From: an uncultured Flammeovirgaceae bacterium
GTDB lineage: Bacteria; Bacteroidota; Bacteroidia; Cytophagales; Cyclobacteriaceae
Reading direction: 5' to 3'
NCBI GenBank assembly: GCA_946480685.1
Contig: CAMLLI010000306.1
Span: forward strand, 1 to 5,972
Length of the DNA stretch: 5,972 nucleotides
The position numbers and the translations under genes are program-made. Below the pieces are notes generated by a model. It had not been told where the DNA came from. It searched no databases and saw only the letters and a program-made list of their open reading frames with translations. Positions 5,735-5,972 of this stretch are shown here, piece by piece (the stretch's first letter is position 1; the number at the start of each line of letters is the position of its first letter).

Positions 5735-5972
5735 ATGCCGCTGTTCAACTGGGGTAAAAAAAAGAATATAGCAGAAGAGAAGGCAATGATTGCCAACGAG
5801 ATGCAGATGCTTATGGTAAAGCTTTTGTTTGATAAAGAACCGGTATGGCAAGATGCTATACTTGAGCAGGAGCTTGTGAGAAAATTTCCATTATTTTCGT
5901 CTACTGACATTTCGGGTAAAGATGGTGATCGGTCAAGGCAATATTTTTTCCGAAACTATATGGTGCAGTATA
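5735..5972 (+). CDS. Hypothetical protein, N-terminal part (3' partial)
   Basis: An ATG at 5735 opens a frame that stays open to the right edge, giving 79 visible residues. It starts MPLFNWGKKKNIAEEKAM, a polar charged start with no signal peptide. A helical segment rich in Met follows (NEMQMLMVKLLFDKEPVW, about 21-38), then an acidic-basic helix (AILEQELVRKFPLF) and a polar stretch ending YFFRNYMVQY. The arrangement of a short strand (MVKLLFDKEP) then a helix ending in KFPLF faintly recalls the start of DUF4261 proteins, but too little is visible to assign it. It is divergent from the basic HTH-like gene, and a promoter-like element lies about 70 bp upstream of the ATG. The start is the first ATG of the frame and no Shine-Dalgarno is evident. 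Confidence 0.7.
   Translation, partial: MPLFNWGKKKNIAEEKAMIANEMQMLMVKLLFDKEPVWQDAILEQELVRKFPLFSSTDISGKDGDRSRQYFFRNYMVQY

Noticed and set aside
1..5972. Mobile element, CRISPR, defence island or toxin-antitoxin system
   Set aside because: No transposase or integrase motif, no regularly spaced direct repeats, no tRNA-like attachment site and no paired toxin/antitoxin genes were seen.

Overview
The window looks like an ordinary chromosomal stretch from a member of the Bacteroidota, probably a Cytophagales- or Chitinophagales-like bacterium. The evidence is the roughly 790-residue two-FtsX-domain permease typical of that phylum, a DUF4180 protein, a SiaC-like (DUF1987) protein, few clear Shine-Dalgarno sequences, one promoter-like element close to the Bacteroidota TTG / TAnnTTTG pattern, and moderate GC (about 45% by eye). 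The genus cannot be named from this sequence.

Layout from left to right. (1) The 3' end of a beta/gamma-crystallin-type calcium-binding protein (1-200, +) ends at a strong rho-independent terminator. (2) Convergent to it is a DUF4180 gene (258-614, -). A second strong terminator, reading on the minus strand, separates it from the genes to its right. (3) A minus-strand pair holds a SRPBCC/AHSA1-like protein (883-1350) downstream of a large MacB/FtsX-type ABC transporter permease (1431-3800). (4) A 220-bp divergent spacer carries a nested inverted repeat. It leads to a small YjdJ-type GNAT protein (4021-4329, +), which converges on a SiaC-like regulatory phosphoprotein (4370-4735, -). (5) After a 233-bp divergent spacer come an unrecognised 87-residue ORF (4969-5232, +), a convergent small very basic helix-turn-helix-like protein (5316-5600, -), and the 5' end of an unrecognised gene (5735 to the right edge, +).

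The genes are mostly single units with frequent strand switches (+ - - - + - + - +), so no pathway or multi-gene system can be read from the layout. The permease has no ATPase gene in view, and the SiaC-like gene has no SiaA, SiaB or SiaD partner in view. Both probably work with proteins encoded elsewhere. I see no transposase, integrase, CRISPR array, tRNA, rRNA, toxin-antitoxin pair or recognisable defence cassette. The most distinctive whole-window signal is a marked excess of TATA words flanked by G or C. No convincing undescribed biological system is present. The best leads are the orphan SiaC-like switch protein, the small basic DNA-binding candidate, the nested inverted repeat before the permease and GNAT genes, and the TATA-word excess.
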